64,000 nucleotides of DNA from Lederbergia citri (lineage in GTDB: Bacteria; Bacillota; Bacilli; Bacillales; Bacillaceae_C): positions 1,097,280 to 1,161,279 of the forward strand of contig NZ_JAGYPG010000002.1 in assembly GCF_018343625.1 (NCBI RefSeq), given 5' to 3'. Numbering within the stretch: the stretch's first letter is position 1; the number at the start of each line of letters is the position of its first letter. Below the pieces are notes generated by a model that worked only from the letters and a program-made list of their open reading frames with translations, was not told the DNA's origin and searched no databases. The translations under genes and the position numbers were made by a program. Positions 26,162 through 35,943 of the stretch are shown here, piece after piece.

Positions 26162-26520
26162 CTAACACAGATTTTCTAAAAGTTCCTTTAATACAACTGC
26201 TTGGTTATGCTTTTCATCCTTAGCACCATACACCAAAGTAACGTCTTTCTTTTTCTCTAACGCTATTTTTTTAACTCCTCCCATTGTTGGCTATGTTGTA
26301 ATTCTCCTTTATATTTCTGTTTGAATTCATCAAACTTTTCCGGTTCATGATTAAACCATTTTCTTAATTCAGTTGAAGGAGCAATCTCTTTCATCCAATG
26401 ATCAATGTTCAACTGTTCCTTTGACACACCTCGCGGCCATATTCTATCAACTAGTATACGAACTCCATCATCATTCGCGGTATCTACATATGCCCGTTTT
26501 ATTTTAACAGACATATCCAT
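26162..26520 (-). pseudogene. DUF488 protein gene with a -1 base frameshift in an A7 tract
   Basis: The first 85 codons match DUF488 ([35 protein letters not shown]) and then hit a stop at 26263-26265. Adding one A to the A7 run at 26266-26272 reads on as [18 protein letters not shown], then [11 protein letters not shown], ending at 26162. That is exactly the family's usual end and gives about 119 residues. So the gene is either inactive, mis-sequenced, or rescued by slippage. The family has no firm function. Start 26520 follows GAAAGGAA. Confidence 0.85.
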
Positions 26521-26617
26521 CTCATTCCTTTCTATTAACTATCATTAGTATTGCAGTTGAACTTGTTAGAACTAATATACCCTACTTTCGCCAACTAAAA
26601 TTCCATTAGCTATTCAC

Positions 26618-26660
26618 AAAAAAATAACCTCTTATAGCTTTTCTAAACTAAAAGAGGTTA
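26618..26660 (-). terminator. Terminator of the ferric importer operon
   Basis: TAACCTCTT (26625-26633) pairs with AAGAGGTTA (26652-26660). The A-run at 26618-26624 gives the minus-strand U-tract, 28 bp after fbpC. Confidence 0.86.
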
Positions 26661-26687
26661 GGATCATTGAACCATTTTTTATCTCAA

Positions 26688-27431
26688 CTATACACCTGCC
26701 AAAATCCGTTCACTTTCTTCTTCGATAAGAAGTGTAGTTTTAGGCAGTTGAGCTCCTAATAAATCACACGGTCTTCCGATATTTTGGATTTTTCCAGCTC
26801 TAATTTGTACAATGCGGTCCGCAATGGCGAGTGCATCGTTTTCATCATGTGTAACAAAGATGGAAGTAATTCCAGCGTTCTTTAAAATGTTACGTAAATC
26901 TTTCCGAATTTTTAATTGAAGCTCCGAATCTAAGTTGCTAAATGGCTCATCGAGTAAAATAAGACTTGGGTTAGGGGCTATGGCACGTGCTATAGCCACA
27001 CGTTGCTGCTGTCCCCCACTAAGCTGATGCGGATACCTTTTTTCGTATTCAGTCATCTCCACCAGCTCTAAGACCTCTTTCAACCTTGTCTTCCTTTCAC
27101 TTTTCTTCATATTGAAAAGGCCAAAAAGGATGTTTTCACTTACGGTCATATGTGGGAATAAAGCGTAATCCTGAAAAACCATGCCGATTCCCCTCTTTTC
27201 CGGCTGCACAAACGTATGTTGATCAAATATCACCCTATCCTGGATTGTGCAAGAACCTTGACTAGGCATTTCAAGTCCCGACAGCAAACGTAGAACAGTG
27301 CTTTTACCGCTGCCACTCGGTCCTAGAATAGAAATGACCTCTCCTTTTTCAATGGTCATTGAAAAACAATCAAGCGCTTTTTCCTTTATATGTGGGTATG
27401 AAAAACAAACATTTTCGATTTTAATAAACAT
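26688..27431 (-). CDS. fbpC: Ferric iron ABC transporter ATPase FbpC
   Basis: About 247 residues. Walker A is GPSGSGKST, the signature LSGGQQQRVA, Walker B LILLDEPFSNLDSEL, and the switch His sits in VTHDENDA. ATG 27431 directly follows the fbpB stop and has AAAAGGAGCC upstream; the longer ORF would run back into fbpB. It is the last gene of the fbpA-B-C operon and powers Fe(III) uptake. The C-terminal regulatory lobe seen in some FbpC is short here. Confidence 0.9.
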   Translation of the reverse strand: MFIKIENVCFSYPHIKEKALDCFSMTIEKGEVISILGPSGSGKSTVLRLLSGLEMPSQGSCTIQDRVIFDQHTFVQPEKRGIGMVFQDYALFPHMTVSENILFGLFNMKKSERKTRLKEVLELVEMTEYEKRYPHQLSGGQQQRVAIARAIAPNPSLILLDEPFSNLDSELQLKIRKDLRNILKNAGITSIFVTHDENDALAIADRIVQIRAGKIQNIGRPCDLLGAQLPKTTLLIEEESERILAGV

Positions 27432-27432
27432 C

Positions 27433-29064
27433 TTATTGTGGCTCCTTTTCAAGTAGCTTATGGAAAACAAAGATGGCCGTGGCACTGATGGCAACAATAA
27501 GTAATGATGCTTGTGATGCTTCCATTATTTTTTCATCACTTGCATACTGGAAAGCTTTCGTCGATAATGTATCAAAGTTAAATGGTCTTAAGATCAATGT
27601 TAGTGGAATTTCTTTTAAAATATCAACAAAAACTAGAATAAATCCACTGATAATGGCGCCTTTCATCATAGGAACATCGACTTTTAAAAATGTTTTCGTT
27701 AACCCCATTCCGAGAAGTCTTGAAGCATCGCGAAAATTAGTTCCAATCTTATCGTAACCTGATTCAATTGAATTATAGCCAATCGCAAAAAAGCGAATGA
27801 CATATGCTGAAATGAGCATGACAAGGCTCACACTTAGAACAAGACCAGTATTAATGCCAAGCATTAAATATACTGGTGTTAAAAACTTATCAACTGCGAT
27901 AAAAGCTGTCACTACGGCTACAGCAATGACTGCTCCGGGAATCGAGTAGCCAAGCACCGTCAGCTTCGGAAGGGCTTTGGCAATTTTGCCATGAACAAGT
28001 CGACCGAAATTGCCAACAATAAGGGCGAAAGTGATGATAAGTGTTGAACTGATTCCCGCTACCATGACAGAATTTTTCACATATAAAAGAAAATCATTAA
28101 ACGGGATTTTTCCCCACGTCAAGATTAACCAATCAAATAATTGAATGACCGGTATTAAAAAGGCGAGACTAAAAATAAATATACAATACAAAGTGGCTAG
28201 TAACGCTTTCTTTCCCTTTAAACGCACAAGTGGGAGCGGCCTGACTTTTGTCGAGGAAAAACTGTATTGTTTTTTCCCACGAAGCAATTTCTCTACTATT
28301 AGAATGAAAATGACTATCCCCATTAGTGAAGCGGCAAGCTTAATGGACGACTCAATGTCTCCTAGTCCAAACCATGTTTGGAATATTGCTGTACTAAATG
28401 TTTGGATACCATAATATTTTACAACCCCATAATCATTCAATACTTCTAGCACAACTAAACTTGCGCCACCTATAATGGAAACCCGAGAAATCGGGAGCAC
28501 AATCTTGAAAAATATTTGCCATGGTCCCTTACCAAGAACCCTTGCACTTTCAATGAGGGAAGCAGATTGTTGAGATAAGAAAATTCTTGTGATTGTGTAT
28601 ACATATGGATATAAAAATAAAGTATAAATGAAAATGGCTCCAGGTATATTCATAATATCGAAATAAGCTGGATTCACTGTAAGATCGAATTGGTTTCGTA
28701 AAGTTTTTTGAATAACACCTGTATAGTTTACAATTCCGTGATACGTGTAAGCACCAATGAATGGTGGGATAGATAGCGGTAATATAAGCGCCCATTTCAA
28801 GAAGTTCCTCAAAGGAAATTGATATTGAGCTATTAACCAAGCTAGGCTTAAACCAATAAAAATAGTTAATAATGCTGTTGAAATAACAAGAATAATAGAT
28901 GTTTGTAAATATTGAAAAAGTACATGTTCTTTTATATGAAGCCAATTTTCTGTTACAGGTGAGAATATCCCTGTAACAATAGATAAATTAGGAAGGAATA
29001 ATAAAAGAATAATGACTGATGCTGCTATCGTCCAACTATTCACATTCACAAGAAACTTTCGCAT
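27433..29064 (-). CDS. fbpB: Ferric iron ABC transporter permease FbpB
   Basis: A 543-residue fused permease with two BPD_transp_1 domains and about 12 spans. EAA-like loops read SARVLGKGPWQIFFKIVLPISR (about 168-190) and DASRLLGMGLTKTFLKVDVPM (about 440-460), as in FbpB/SfuB/HitB. The single long chain replaces a permease dimer. It follows fbpA after an attenuator-like hairpin and abuts fbpC. Confidence 0.92.
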   Translation of the reverse strand: MRKFLVNVNSWTIAASVIILLLFLPNLSIVTGIFSPVTENWLHIKEHVLFQYLQTSIILVISTALLTIFIGLSLAWLIAQYQFPLRNFLKWALILPLSIPPFIGAYTYHGIVNYTGVIQKTLRNQFDLTVNPAYFDIMNIPGAIFIYTLFLYPYVYTITRIFLSQQSASLIESARVLGKGPWQIFFKIVLPISRVSIIGGASLVVLEVLNDYGVVKYYGIQTFSTAIFQTWFGLGDIESSIKLAASLMGIVIFILIVEKLLRGKKQYSFSSTKVRPLPLVRLKGKKALLATLYCIFIFSLAFLIPVIQLFDWLILTWGKIPFNDFLLYVKNSVMVAGISSTLIITFALIVGNFGRLVHGKIAKALPKLTVLGYSIPGAVIAVAVVTAFIAVDKFLTPVYLMLGINTGLVLSVSLVMLISAYVIRFFAIGYNSIESGYDKIGTNFRDASRLLGMGLTKTFLKVDVPMMKGAIISGFILVFVDILKEIPLTLILRPFNFDTLSTKAFQYASDEKIMEASQASLLIVAISATAIFVFHKLLEKEPQ

Positions 29065-29191
29065 GATGCCTACACCTCTGAATCAATGACCACTTACCGA
29101 ATTTAATACACATTTACTGTATGGAGATATTAAAGTTAATAAGCTTTCCGGTCTTCATGATACTTTTTTTCAAACCTTTGATAACTGCAAG

Positions 29192-29220
29192 AAACCCCTT
29201 GCTAGTATAAGCAAGGGTTC
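29192..29220 (-). terminator. Attenuator-like hairpin between fbpA and fbpB
   Basis: A GC-rich stem (AACCCCTTGC near 29193-29202 with GCAAGGGTT near 29211-29219) lies just after the fbpA stop. A short T-rich stretch follows on the minus strand. It likely limits read-through to the permease and ATPase genes. Confidence 0.7.
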
Positions 29221-29226
29221 TCTCTA

Positions 29227-30303
29227 TTATTTCCAGCCGACTTCGTTGAAAATCATGATTGCTTTGGCGTTATTATCCCCTAGAACGGATAGTGGGATGT
29301 CTTGTTCCTTGAACTCTCCCCATGATTGTAGTAATTCAGACGGTTTGACATGTTCATTTACAGGATATTCATAATTTGCATCCGCAAAAACTGCTTGTGC
29401 TTCATCTGCAGATAAAAACTCAAGTAGTTTAACCGCATTGTCTTTATTTTTAGATGCTTTCACAACTCCAGCACCACTCACATTAACATGAGCACCCGTT
29501 GTTTCTTGGTTTGGGAAAAATACTCCGAGCTGTTCAGCCACTTTAACTTCTTCAGGATCTTCAGAATTAAGCATTTGACCAAAATAATACGTGTTCATAA
29601 TAGCAACATCGCCTACACCCGCAGCAATCGCTTTTGCCTGGTCACGGTCTCCACCCTCAGGGTTTTGAGCCATATTGTTTACAATTCCTTGAGCCCATTC
29701 TTTTGCTTTTTCCTCTCCATCGATTTCAATAAATGATGCAAGAAGGGATTGATTATATACACTTTCTGATGAGCGAACTAAAATACGTCCTTTCCACTTG
29801 TCTTCTGTTAAATCTTCATAAGTAGAAAGTTCTTCAGGTTTAACTTTTTCTTTATTATACACTAAAATACGAGCTCTTTTCGTTAAACCGTACCACATTT
29901 TATCCTTATCTTGGAATTTTCCAGGGATTTGCTTATCAAGCACTTCACTTGAGACTGATTGTAGTAATCCAGCATCTTTTGCACGGAATAATCTTCCAAC
30001 ATCAGCGGTTAAAAACAGGTCTGCCTTCGTTGCATCACCTTCACGCTTGACTCTTTCAAGCAATTCGTCCGCTTCTCCTTTAATGATGTTTACTTTAATC
30101 CCTGTTTGTTCTTCGAATTTAGCATATAGTTCATTATCAACATCATAGTGTCTGCTTGTATATAGATTGACTTCTTTACTCTCAACAACTTTCTCGTTCC
30201 CTTGAGATTTTGAAGATCCTTGATTTTCTTTTTCAGGCTGACTACCGCACGCCGCAAGCGCTAAGATCAACACGCTAATTATGATTGTGAAAAATTTCTT
30301 CAA
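29227..30303 (-). CDS. fbpA: Ferric iron-binding lipoprotein FbpA
   Basis: A 358-residue family 1 binding lipoprotein. The lipobox is LALAAC with Cys19. It resembles FutA/FbpA Fe(III)-binding proteins: NLYTSRHYDVDNELY near the start, the YNKEKVKPEELSTYEDL segment, and a tyrosine pair in MNTYYFGQ that fits iron coordination. It is first in the operon, behind a Fur box. It captures ferric iron outside the membrane for FbpBC. Confidence 0.92.
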   Translation of the reverse strand: MKKFFTIIISVLILALAACGSQPEKENQGSSKSQGNEKVVESKEVNLYTSRHYDVDNELYAKFEEQTGIKVNIIKGEADELLERVKREGDATKADLFLTADVGRLFRAKDAGLLQSVSSEVLDKQIPGKFQDKDKMWYGLTKRARILVYNKEKVKPEELSTYEDLTEDKWKGRILVRSSESVYNQSLLASFIEIDGEEKAKEWAQGIVNNMAQNPEGGDRDQAKAIAAGVGDVAIMNTYYFGQMLNSEDPEEVKVAEQLGVFFPNQETTGAHVNVSGAGVVKASKNKDNAVKLLEFLSADEAQAVFADANYEYPVNEHVKPSELLQSWGEFKEQDIPLSVLGDNNAKAIMIFNEVGWK

Positions 30304-30342
30304 GTTGTTTCGCTCCTCTATTAAATATATGTATTTTTCAAT

Positions 30343-30357
30343 TGAAAATGATTCTCA
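30343..30357. promoter_or_regulatory. Fur box upstream of fbpA
   Basis: TGAAAAT-G-ATTCTCA matches the 7-1-7 Fur consensus (TGATAATnATTATCA) at 12 of 14 fixed positions. It lies 40 bp before the fbpA start and predicts repression under iron sufficiency. Confidence 0.8.
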
Positions 30358-30467
30358 ATTTCAATTATAGGGATGAGAAACTATTTGTCAATCAATTTAA
30401 AAGAATAAATTTCAATATTTAATTAGGAGTGTTACAGATATAATCTTTTTAGCTATTCAATAAATAC

Positions 30468-32420
30468 TTACAGAGCATGCATCTTCAGCTCTGCCTCATC
30501 CCATCTTACAGTATAACCCTGACCTTTAGCGCAGAAGATGGAAGAAGAAGTATACTTTGAATCAGCATTTTTATCGTAACCAATTCTTTCAATGACTTCT
30601 TCTTCATTATGACAACGCTTATATCCAGAAAAAACAAGATTCAACATACCTTTACCATGTGTGAGCGCAGCAAATTCAGCACCATAATCCATAAATGTTG
30701 CAACAGGAACGATACCCGTTAAAATAGCTTTATCCCCTTCCGTTCTTGGAGAATCATAAGTACCATGAGCAGTTTGAATATCAGAAATAACACGACCCAT
30801 CTGTTCTATGTCAACTTTAATTTTAAATTGATAAACCGGCTCCAACACGATGTTTTTTGCTTTTTCCAACCCTTGTCGCAACGCTCTGAAGGTTGCCTCC
30901 CTGAAATCTCCTCCAGATGTATGTTTGTTATGAGCACGTCCCGTTAGTAATGTTATTTTTACATCGGTCAGCGGCGAACCTGTTAAAAGCCCATGATGTT
31001 CCCGCTCAAAAAGATGATGTTGAATAAGATTTTGATTTCCGAAGGATAAGTCATCTGCATGACATGCATTTTCGAACGTAATTCCGCTATTCCTTTCAGC
31101 TGGTTCAAGCTTTAAATGAACTTCCGCATAGTGCCCTAAAGGTTCAAAATGTCCAAAGCCATTAACCGTAGTTTCAATTGTTTCCTTATATAGAATTTCC
31201 GGCTTATCGAAGGCAACTTTTAACTGAAAGCGATCAAAAACTAGCTGTTCCAATACTTCAAGCTGAATGACTCCCATCACATGTATATGAATCTCTTGCA
31301 ACCTCTCATCCCAATGGACATTTAAAGACGGATCCTCAGCACCTAGTATGTTAAAAGTTTTAATTGCCTCTTTTATGTTGACCCCGGGTTCTAATATAAC
31401 CTTTGACTTCAAAGTCGGGATCATTTCATAGTTTACTTTTTCTTGCAATGTCCCAAGTCCATCGCCAACTACTGCCATCGATAAGCCTGTGACGGCAAAA
31501 AGTTGGCCAGCTTCTACAAAATCGACAGTTTGGTACTTATTCCCACTGTATACACGAATTTGAGTTACTTTTTCAGAAATAACATTATCCGCATCTCCAT
31601 ATTTTATTGCTTCACGTACTTTTAAAGTCCCGCTTAATGCTTTAATAAAAGTAACTCGAGTTCCGTTTGAATCATGGCGAATTTTATAAACACGACCTGA
31701 GAATGATTCTTCATTTATGTAATATGAGTTGGTTAAAAGGTCTAGCTTCTCTAAAAAAGAATCAATCCCGATATCTTGAAGGGCAGAACCACACATACAT
31801 GGAAAAAAATGATTCTCTTTAATCATCTCTACCATTGCATGGAGCCATAATTCTTTGTCGTAGCCTTTATCCATATAATGTTCGAAAAGGGCTTCATTTC
31901 TTTCAGCTATGAATTCAATTAAATCCTCACTCATTTCTCCATCGGAAAAAGAATCGGTTAAATTATAAACATTTCCAGTTAAATTTAGTCGAATATCTTT
32001 AATAACTGCATTCTCGTCTGCTCCAACACGATCAATTTTATTAATAAAGAAAAAGGTTGGAATTTGATGTTTTCTTAAAATCTCCCATACGGTTTCCGTA
32101 TGTCCTTCAATTCCCTCGACCGCACTCATAATAATGACAGCGTAGTCCATTACTTGAATGGCTCGCTCCATCTCAGGAGAGAAGTCGACATGTCCAGGAG
32201 TATCAATCAAATAATAATGAGAATTACGAAATGAGAACATTCCTTGTTCAGCAAATACAGTAATTCCTCGCTTTCTCTCAATCTCGTGATTGTCTAAAAA
32301 AGTATCCTTGTGATCAACCCGCCCTCGATGTCGAATACTTTTTGTATGATAAAGAATTTGCTCGGAAAAAGTTGTTTTTCCTGCGTCTACATGAGCTAAT
32401 ATTCCAATCGTTTTATTCAT
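30468..32420 (-). CDS. Tet(M)-like ribosomal protection GTPase
   Basis: A 650-residue EF-G-like GTPase of the tetracycline ribosomal protection family. G1 is AHVDAGKTT, G2 lies in ERKRGITV, G3 is DTPGHVDF, and G4 FINKIDR. Domain order and length (about 640) match Tet(M)/Tet(O)/OtrA proteins rather than EF-G (about 690). The sequence looks divergent and the locus has no mobile-element sign, so this may be an intrinsic chromosomal gene with uncertain resistance. A minus-strand TATAAT at 32458-32463 is a possible -10. No leader attenuator was recognised. Confidence 0.88.
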   Translation of the reverse strand: MNKTIGILAHVDAGKTTFSEQILYHTKSIRHRGRVDHKDTFLDNHEIERKRGITVFAEQGMFSFRNSHYYLIDTPGHVDFSPEMERAIQVMDYAVIIMSAVEGIEGHTETVWEILRKHQIPTFFFINKIDRVGADENAVIKDIRLNLTGNVYNLTDSFSDGEMSEDLIEFIAERNEALFEHYMDKGYDKELWLHAMVEMIKENHFFPCMCGSALQDIGIDSFLEKLDLLTNSYYINEESFSGRVYKIRHDSNGTRVTFIKALSGTLKVREAIKYGDADNVISEKVTQIRVYSGNKYQTVDFVEAGQLFAVTGLSMAVVGDGLGTLQEKVNYEMIPTLKSKVILEPGVNIKEAIKTFNILGAEDPSLNVHWDERLQEIHIHVMGVIQLEVLEQLVFDRFQLKVAFDKPEILYKETIETTVNGFGHFEPLGHYAEVHLKLEPAERNSGITFENACHADDLSFGNQNLIQHHLFEREHHGLLTGSPLTDVKITLLTGRAHNKHTSGGDFREATFRALRQGLEKAKNIVLEPVYQFKIKVDIEQMGRVISDIQTAHGTYDSPRTEGDKAILTGIVPVATFMDYGAEFAALTHGKGMLNLVFSGYKRCHNEEEVIERIGYDKNADSKYTSSSIFCAKGQGYTVRWDEAELKMHAL

Positions 32421-32657
32421 AATCGTACCTCAATTTGGATTCTTTCTTAATGAATACATTATATCAAATGCTTCTTACTAATCGCATCACTGTAAATATA
32501 TGGGATTTATTTAAGTATTTTTTCCTAGGTCATTGTAATTGCTTTCATTATCATTTATAGTGGTAATAGGTTTTGTAATATTCTAAATAGGTTCAATTTT
32601 ACATAAATTATTTTCTGAAAATTTCGGCATATAATTGCGAATTATAGGGGGAGCCAG

Positions 32658-33887
32658 ATGGATTTTTTTGTAGCTAGACAGCCTATTTTTACAGGAGCGA
32701 AGGAAGTCTTTGCGTACGAGCTTCTCTATCGCAGCAATAAAGAGAATATATTCCCGGAAATTGATGGAGATATCGCCACGACTGATGTCATCATTAATAG
32801 TTTTATTAATATTGGAATCAATCAGCTTTCAAATGGAAAGCCATGCTTTGTCAATTTTACGGAAAGGCTGCTGAATCTAAAAATCCCCTCTTATTTCAAA
32901 CCAAATGAGATTGTAGTAGAGATTCTAGAAACTGTGGAATTTACTCAAGAATTAGTCGTTATATGCAAAGAACTTAAAAGTCAGGGATACAAAATAGCTC
33001 TTGACGACTTTGTTTTAAATAAGGAAAATCCATTCTCCTATCCTTTGTTGGAACTTGCAGATATTGTTAAAGTGGATTTTCGAGAGACTACAGCACAAAC
33101 AAGAAAAATCATAGAATATATTTCTAGGCATTATAACTATAAATTACTTGCTGAGAAGATTGAAACAGAAGAGGAATTTAAATCGGCAGTAAAAGCTGGC
33201 TATGAATATTTTCAAGGTTACTATTTTTCTAAGCCTGTTATTCTTTCTACTAAGGATGTGCCTGAGTTTTTTCAAAATTATTTAATGATCCTCAATCTTT
33301 TATCTGATGAAGAACCAGATCTCATACAAATAACTGAGCTAATCGAGCGAGATTTATCGTTATCTTATAAACTCCTTAAATTAATCAATTCACCTGCTTT
33401 TCGGTCTGCTACTAAAATAAATTCCATAAGACAAGCAATCGTTCGACTTGGATTAACGGAATTGAAGAAATGGCTTTATATTCTATCTATTAGAGGAAAT
33501 GTCACCGGAAACAGTGAATGGTCCAAGGAAATGTTTTTCAATAGTCTTGTTAGGGCGAAAATGTGTGAGCGCATTGCGATACATAGGTATAAACATAAGG
33601 AAGCACCTTCCTATTTTTTAACTGGAATGTTCTCTCTTATGGATGTATTATTATGTCTGAACATGGAGGAAATATTACTCTCCATGCCGCTTCAAGAAGA
33701 CATCTGTGAAGCTTTAAAAGGGCACTCTAACCAGATGAAGGATACGCTTGATTTGATTATTTCCATTGAAAAAGGAGATTGGGAAGGGTTTGGCATCTGT
33801 TGTGAGAAGCTGAATATTGAAGATAGTATTGCTCATAACAGCTACTATGAAGCTTTTACGTGGGCACAACAATTAATGGATATTTAA
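32658..33887 (+). CDS. yuxH: YuxH-type EAL/HDOD signalling protein
   Basis: A 409-residue protein, the length of B. subtilis YuxH. The N-terminal EAL-like domain (about 1-200) begins FVARQPIF and keeps a degenerate core (VVEILET instead of a clean EAL, ALDDFV, KVDF, AEKIET), so c-di-GMP hydrolysis is doubtful. The C-terminal HDOD domain (about 205-400) has LLKLINSPAF and INSIRQAIVRLGLTEL. The AGGGGGAG site precedes the start. Monocistronic with a strong terminator. A signalling role is inferred. Confidence 0.9.
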   Translation: MDFFVARQPIFTGAKEVFAYELLYRSNKENIFPEIDGDIATTDVIINSFINIGINQLSNGKPCFVNFTERLLNLKIPSYFKPNEIVVEILETVEFTQELVVICKELKSQGYKIALDDFVLNKENPFSYPLLELADIVKVDFRETTAQTRKIIEYISRHYNYKLLAEKIETEEEFKSAVKAGYEYFQGYYFSKPVILSTKDVPEFFQNYLMILNLLSDEEPDLIQITELIERDLSLSYKLLKLINSPAFRSATKINSIRQAIVRLGLTELKKWLYILSIRGNVTGNSEWSKEMFFNSLVRAKMCERIAIHRYKHKEAPSYFLTGMFSLMDVLLCLNMEEILLSMPLQEDICEALKGHSNQMKDTLDLIISIEKGDWEGFGICCEKLNIEDSIAHNSYYEAFTWAQQLMDI

Positions 33888-33923
33888 AAAGGAAAATCCT
33901 TAAATGATAGGATTTTCCTTTTT
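33886..33923 (+). terminator. Terminator of yuxH
   Basis: A perfect 15-bp inverted repeat (33886-33900 with 33909-33923), starting in the stop codon and ending in a T-run. Confidence 0.9.
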
Positions 33924-34014
33924 ACATTGTTGAAGTTTTACTTAGGATTATTTCCGATAGCCGTAAGTCCTTTCTAGCTCCAGGCTTTAACACTTTTCTT
34001 GTTTGGTGAAATGA

Positions 34015-35286
34015 TCACCCTGCTGTTTGTCTTATTTCTTGCCGTTGTTCCCTAATCAAAACACCACCGACTAATCCGATTAATGAGAAGACAACGGGAA
34101 TGATAAAACCATAATGATATCCTACCGTACTAGGGGAAGTGTGGAAGTGATCAAGTATTTTCCCAAAGATGCTTGGTAGGAGGACAGCACTTAAAAATCC
34201 ACCTGTATTAGCAAAACCCGATACGACTCCAACCACCTTTATGTCAAACGATTGCCGGACAACAGCAAATGTTAAGGAGCTTGCTCCATTGCCAAAACCA
34301 ATGATTATGAAAAGAATAATGAGTATTGCAAATGGTGGTTTTCCACCAACTAAAAACAATGCTAGCCAACATAGAAAAATAATAAAGTGTACCATTACAT
34401 AAGGGCGCTTAATAGTTCCTAGTCTACTGGCAATCCAAGTTGCCAAAGGCGAACCTATGAGTGCTCCAATGAGACCTATCATCACAAGCTGACTTGCACT
34501 TGAACGCGACATCCCATACACATGGATTCCGTAAGGTACGGCCCAAGATCCAACGAATCCAATATACGTCCCTACAAGACCGAAGTGACAAAAGAAGGTC
34601 GCCCATGCTTGACGATCAGTAAATATTTTTCTCAGCAATTTGGATGTTTTTTCTCTTTTCGGTTCTCCTACATTAAAAGAGTTGTTAATGACACGGTAAT
34701 CTTTAATGATTTGTTTCGGCTTTTTCGCAAGGACGTAATAAAGAAGGCATGCGCAAAGACATAAAATAATCCCTATCGTAAAAAAGGCAGATCTCCAGCC
34801 TGTTAGGTTAATCCACGCTGAAAATGGGACGGTTGCCATCAACACCCCTAAGCTTCCAGCCATTCCAGCTATACCAAGCAATCCAATAAACTCTTTCACT
34901 TTAAACCATTGGCTAAGTATTAAAACTAAATTAACCCAGATGGTCGCATCACCAATTCCTACCATCAGCCTTGCGAGAAGAAGAACGAATTCATTTGGCG
35001 CAAGGCTATACACTAACGTTCCTACCCCATTAAGCAAAACCCCTACAATCAAAAATATATTCGGACCAAAACGATCTGATAAAATCCCAATTGGAACTTG
35101 CAAGCTGGCATAGGCAAAAAATTGTATACTCGTCAAAAGCCCAATTGTTGCCGCTGACACTTTAAAGTCATGCATTAATTGGTCTGTAATTAATCCCGGT
35201 GCTGTTCGTTGACTTACAATTAAAAAATAAGTTAGTAATACAGTCGAAAATACAATCCATCTATATTTACTATTTTGTTTTTCCAA
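34015..35286 (-). CDS. MFS transporter
   Basis: A 423-residue major facilitator with 12 predicted spans in two six-span halves. The loop 2-3 motif is GILSDRFGPNIFLIVG, and LVSQRTAPGLITDQLM in span 1 is typical of anion/sugar-acid carriers. The central loop (about 190-225) is basic. I cannot name the substrate. Monocistronic on the minus strand, with the cupin terminator upstream of it. Confidence 0.85.
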   Translation of the reverse strand: MEKQNSKYRWIVFSTVLLTYFLIVSQRTAPGLITDQLMHDFKVSAATIGLLTSIQFFAYASLQVPIGILSDRFGPNIFLIVGVLLNGVGTLVYSLAPNEFVLLLARLMVGIGDATIWVNLVLILSQWFKVKEFIGLLGIAGMAGSLGVLMATVPFSAWINLTGWRSAFFTIGIILCLCACLLYYVLAKKPKQIIKDYRVINNSFNVGEPKREKTSKLLRKIFTDRQAWATFFCHFGLVGTYIGFVGSWAVPYGIHVYGMSRSSASQLVMIGLIGALIGSPLATWIASRLGTIKRPYVMVHFIIFLCWLALFLVGGKPPFAILIILFIIIGFGNGASSLTFAVVRQSFDIKVVGVVSGFANTGGFLSAVLLPSIFGKILDHFHTSPSTVGYHYGFIIPVVFSLIGLVGGVLIREQRQEIRQTAG

Positions 35287-35390
35287 TGATGTCGTCTCCT
35301 GTTACTTTCAATATCTTTTTCATTATACACCTATGAAAATGATAGTCATCCATTTTACATTTTGAAATGTGACAGACTTATTTATATAAA

Positions 35391-35428
35391 AACGAAAAGG
35401 AGGATTAGACTCACAGTCCAATCCTCCT
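35391..35428 (-). terminator. Terminator of the cupin gene
   Basis: AGGAGGATTAGAC (35398-35410) pairs with GTCCAATCCTCCT (35416-35428). The A-rich left flank supplies the minus-strand U-tract. Confidence 0.86.
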
Positions 35429-35429
35429 C

Positions 35430-35930
35430 TTACTTTATCCATTTTTCTAACAATGGACCCTTATCTCCGAACACTGGGTCTGTTTCAGGAATCGGTACAT
35501 GTTTGATCTCAGATAAGTCTTGATTACGTGACTTTGTATCTCTCCTTCTTAGATTAGGAGTTATACCTCCAGGGTACGCACCTACAACCTCAAAGTCATC
35601 GCTGCTATCTATTTTTTTATGCCCTGTTCCAGCCGGAAGAACCATCACATCACCCGTCTCTACTCGGAGGCGTTCGCCCTCCTCTCCCCCGACAAGGATT
35701 GTGGCATTACCTCTTTTTACAGCAAGCACTTCATGTGTATTGCTATGATAATGATGATAGTCAAATACTCCCCCTGTCCAGCTGCCCGTCCAGTCATGGC
35801 GATTAAATGCAGCCTCAATATCATTAGGATTATCCTTAAAGACATGTTCATACACTATGACAGGAAAATCAGGATTGTTAGGAATCTCTCCATCGTCTCG
35901 AAACATGATGGTATTAACATTCATTTTCAA
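35430..35930 (-). CDS. Cupin-fold protein (YjlB-like)
   Basis: A 166-residue single-domain cupin. Motif 1 reads HYHSNTHEVLAVKRGNATI (His, His and Glu ligands, about 58-76) and motif 2 GDVMVLPAGTGHKKI (about 95-109). Length and N-terminus resemble B. subtilis YjlB, of unknown function. The TTG start at 35930 is behind AAGGAGGAG; ATG 35924 is also possible. A metal site is likely; reaction unknown. Confidence 0.83.
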   Translation of the reverse strand: MKMNVNTIMFRDDGEIPNNPDFPVIVYEHVFKDNPNDIEAAFNRHDWTGSWTGGVFDYHHYHSNTHEVLAVKRGNATILVGGEEGERLRVETGDVMVLPAGTGHKKIDSSDDFEVVGAYPGGITPNLRRRDTKSRNQDLSEIKHVPIPETDPVFGDKGPLLEKWIK

Positions 35931-35943
35931 CGTAACTCCTCCT

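Noticed and set aside
32595..32650. Sigma-D promoter upstream of yuxH
   Set aside because: TAAA and TCGGCATAT-like bases are present, but spacing and -10 do not match the consensus; a TATAAT is there without a good -35.
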